This document shows positions 6,012-6,050 of a DNA stretch of 6,050 nucleotides, in pieces. The position numbers and the translations under genes are program-made. The first letter of the stretch is position 1, and each line of letters begins with the position of its first letter. The notes under the pieces were generated by a model. It made no database searches and had not been told where the DNA came from. It saw only the letters and a program-made list of their open reading frames with translations. The stretch is taken from contig DASVMX010000617.1 in NCBI GenBank assembly GCA_036384215.1, positions 1 to 6,050 on the forward strand, read 5' to 3'. This DNA is from Paraktedonobacter sp036384215 (lineage in GTDB: Bacteria > Chloroflexota > Ktedonobacteria > Ktedonobacterales > Ktedonobacteraceae).

Positions 6012-6050
6012 ACCGATCTCTGATAAGAAGCGAGGTGCCTGGAAGCGAGC

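Noticed and set aside
6012..6050. Possible start of another gene (GAGG followed by GTG near 6034)
   Set aside because: The GTG overlaps the purine run instead of following it at a normal distance, and too few bases remain to show a coding frame.
1..6050. CRISPR array, insertion sequence, tRNA or phage or defence genes
   Set aside because: I saw no regularly spaced direct repeats, terminal inverted repeats with a transposase, tRNA cloverleaf or defence-type domain on either strand.

Overview
The window carries a gene set of an ordinary, free-living heterotrophic bacterium. There is one partial membrane-protein gene at the left edge on the minus strand. To its right, on the plus strand, lie a three-gene oligopeptide-family ABC importer operon and a mannose-1-phosphate guanylyltransferase gene. 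The coding DNA is moderately GC-rich, while the large divergent intergenic region is clearly more AT-rich. Strong purine-rich ribosome binding sites, a lipoprotein-type substrate-binding protein and sigma70-like promoter sequences are all present. The protein style recalls Chloroflexota of the Ktedonobacteria type, but that placement is an impression from the sequence and has not been tested by a search.

Layout. Bases 1-477 (minus) hold the N-terminal 159 residues of a multi-pass membrane protein whose 3' end lies outside the window. Bases 478-1154 are a long divergent intergenic region with no convincing gene. It has an extended -10 promoter facing left (583-588), a TTGACA promoter facing right (from 959), and a GC-rich dyad just before the ribosome binding site of the next gene. 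Bases 1155-2747, 2762-3712 and 3725-4663 encode a substrate-binding lipoprotein and two inner-membrane permeases of the peptide/nickel (Dpp/Opp) family. The genes are separated by 14 and 12 bases, each with its own strong Shine-Dalgarno sequence, so this is a typical operon. Bases 4664-4946 are a spacer with a minus-strand-oriented intrinsic terminator, a plausible extended -10 promoter and a small inverted repeat over the predicted start of transcription. Bases 4947-6011 encode a stand-alone ManC-type guanylyltransferase. The last 39 bases hold nothing that can be supported.

How the genes work together. The binding protein would capture a ligand outside the membrane and deliver it to the permease heterodimer. 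The two ATPase subunits that power this family (DppD/DppF type) are not in the window: the operon stops after the second permease. The importer must therefore borrow ATPases encoded elsewhere, unless they lie beyond the window in an unusual arrangement. The guanylyltransferase makes GDP-mannose for glycan synthesis and appears to be a separate transcription unit with no obvious functional tie to the importer.

I found no undescribed system. The best leads are the orientation of the terminator at 4688-4726, the importer without ATPases, and the dyads near the two plus-strand gene starts.
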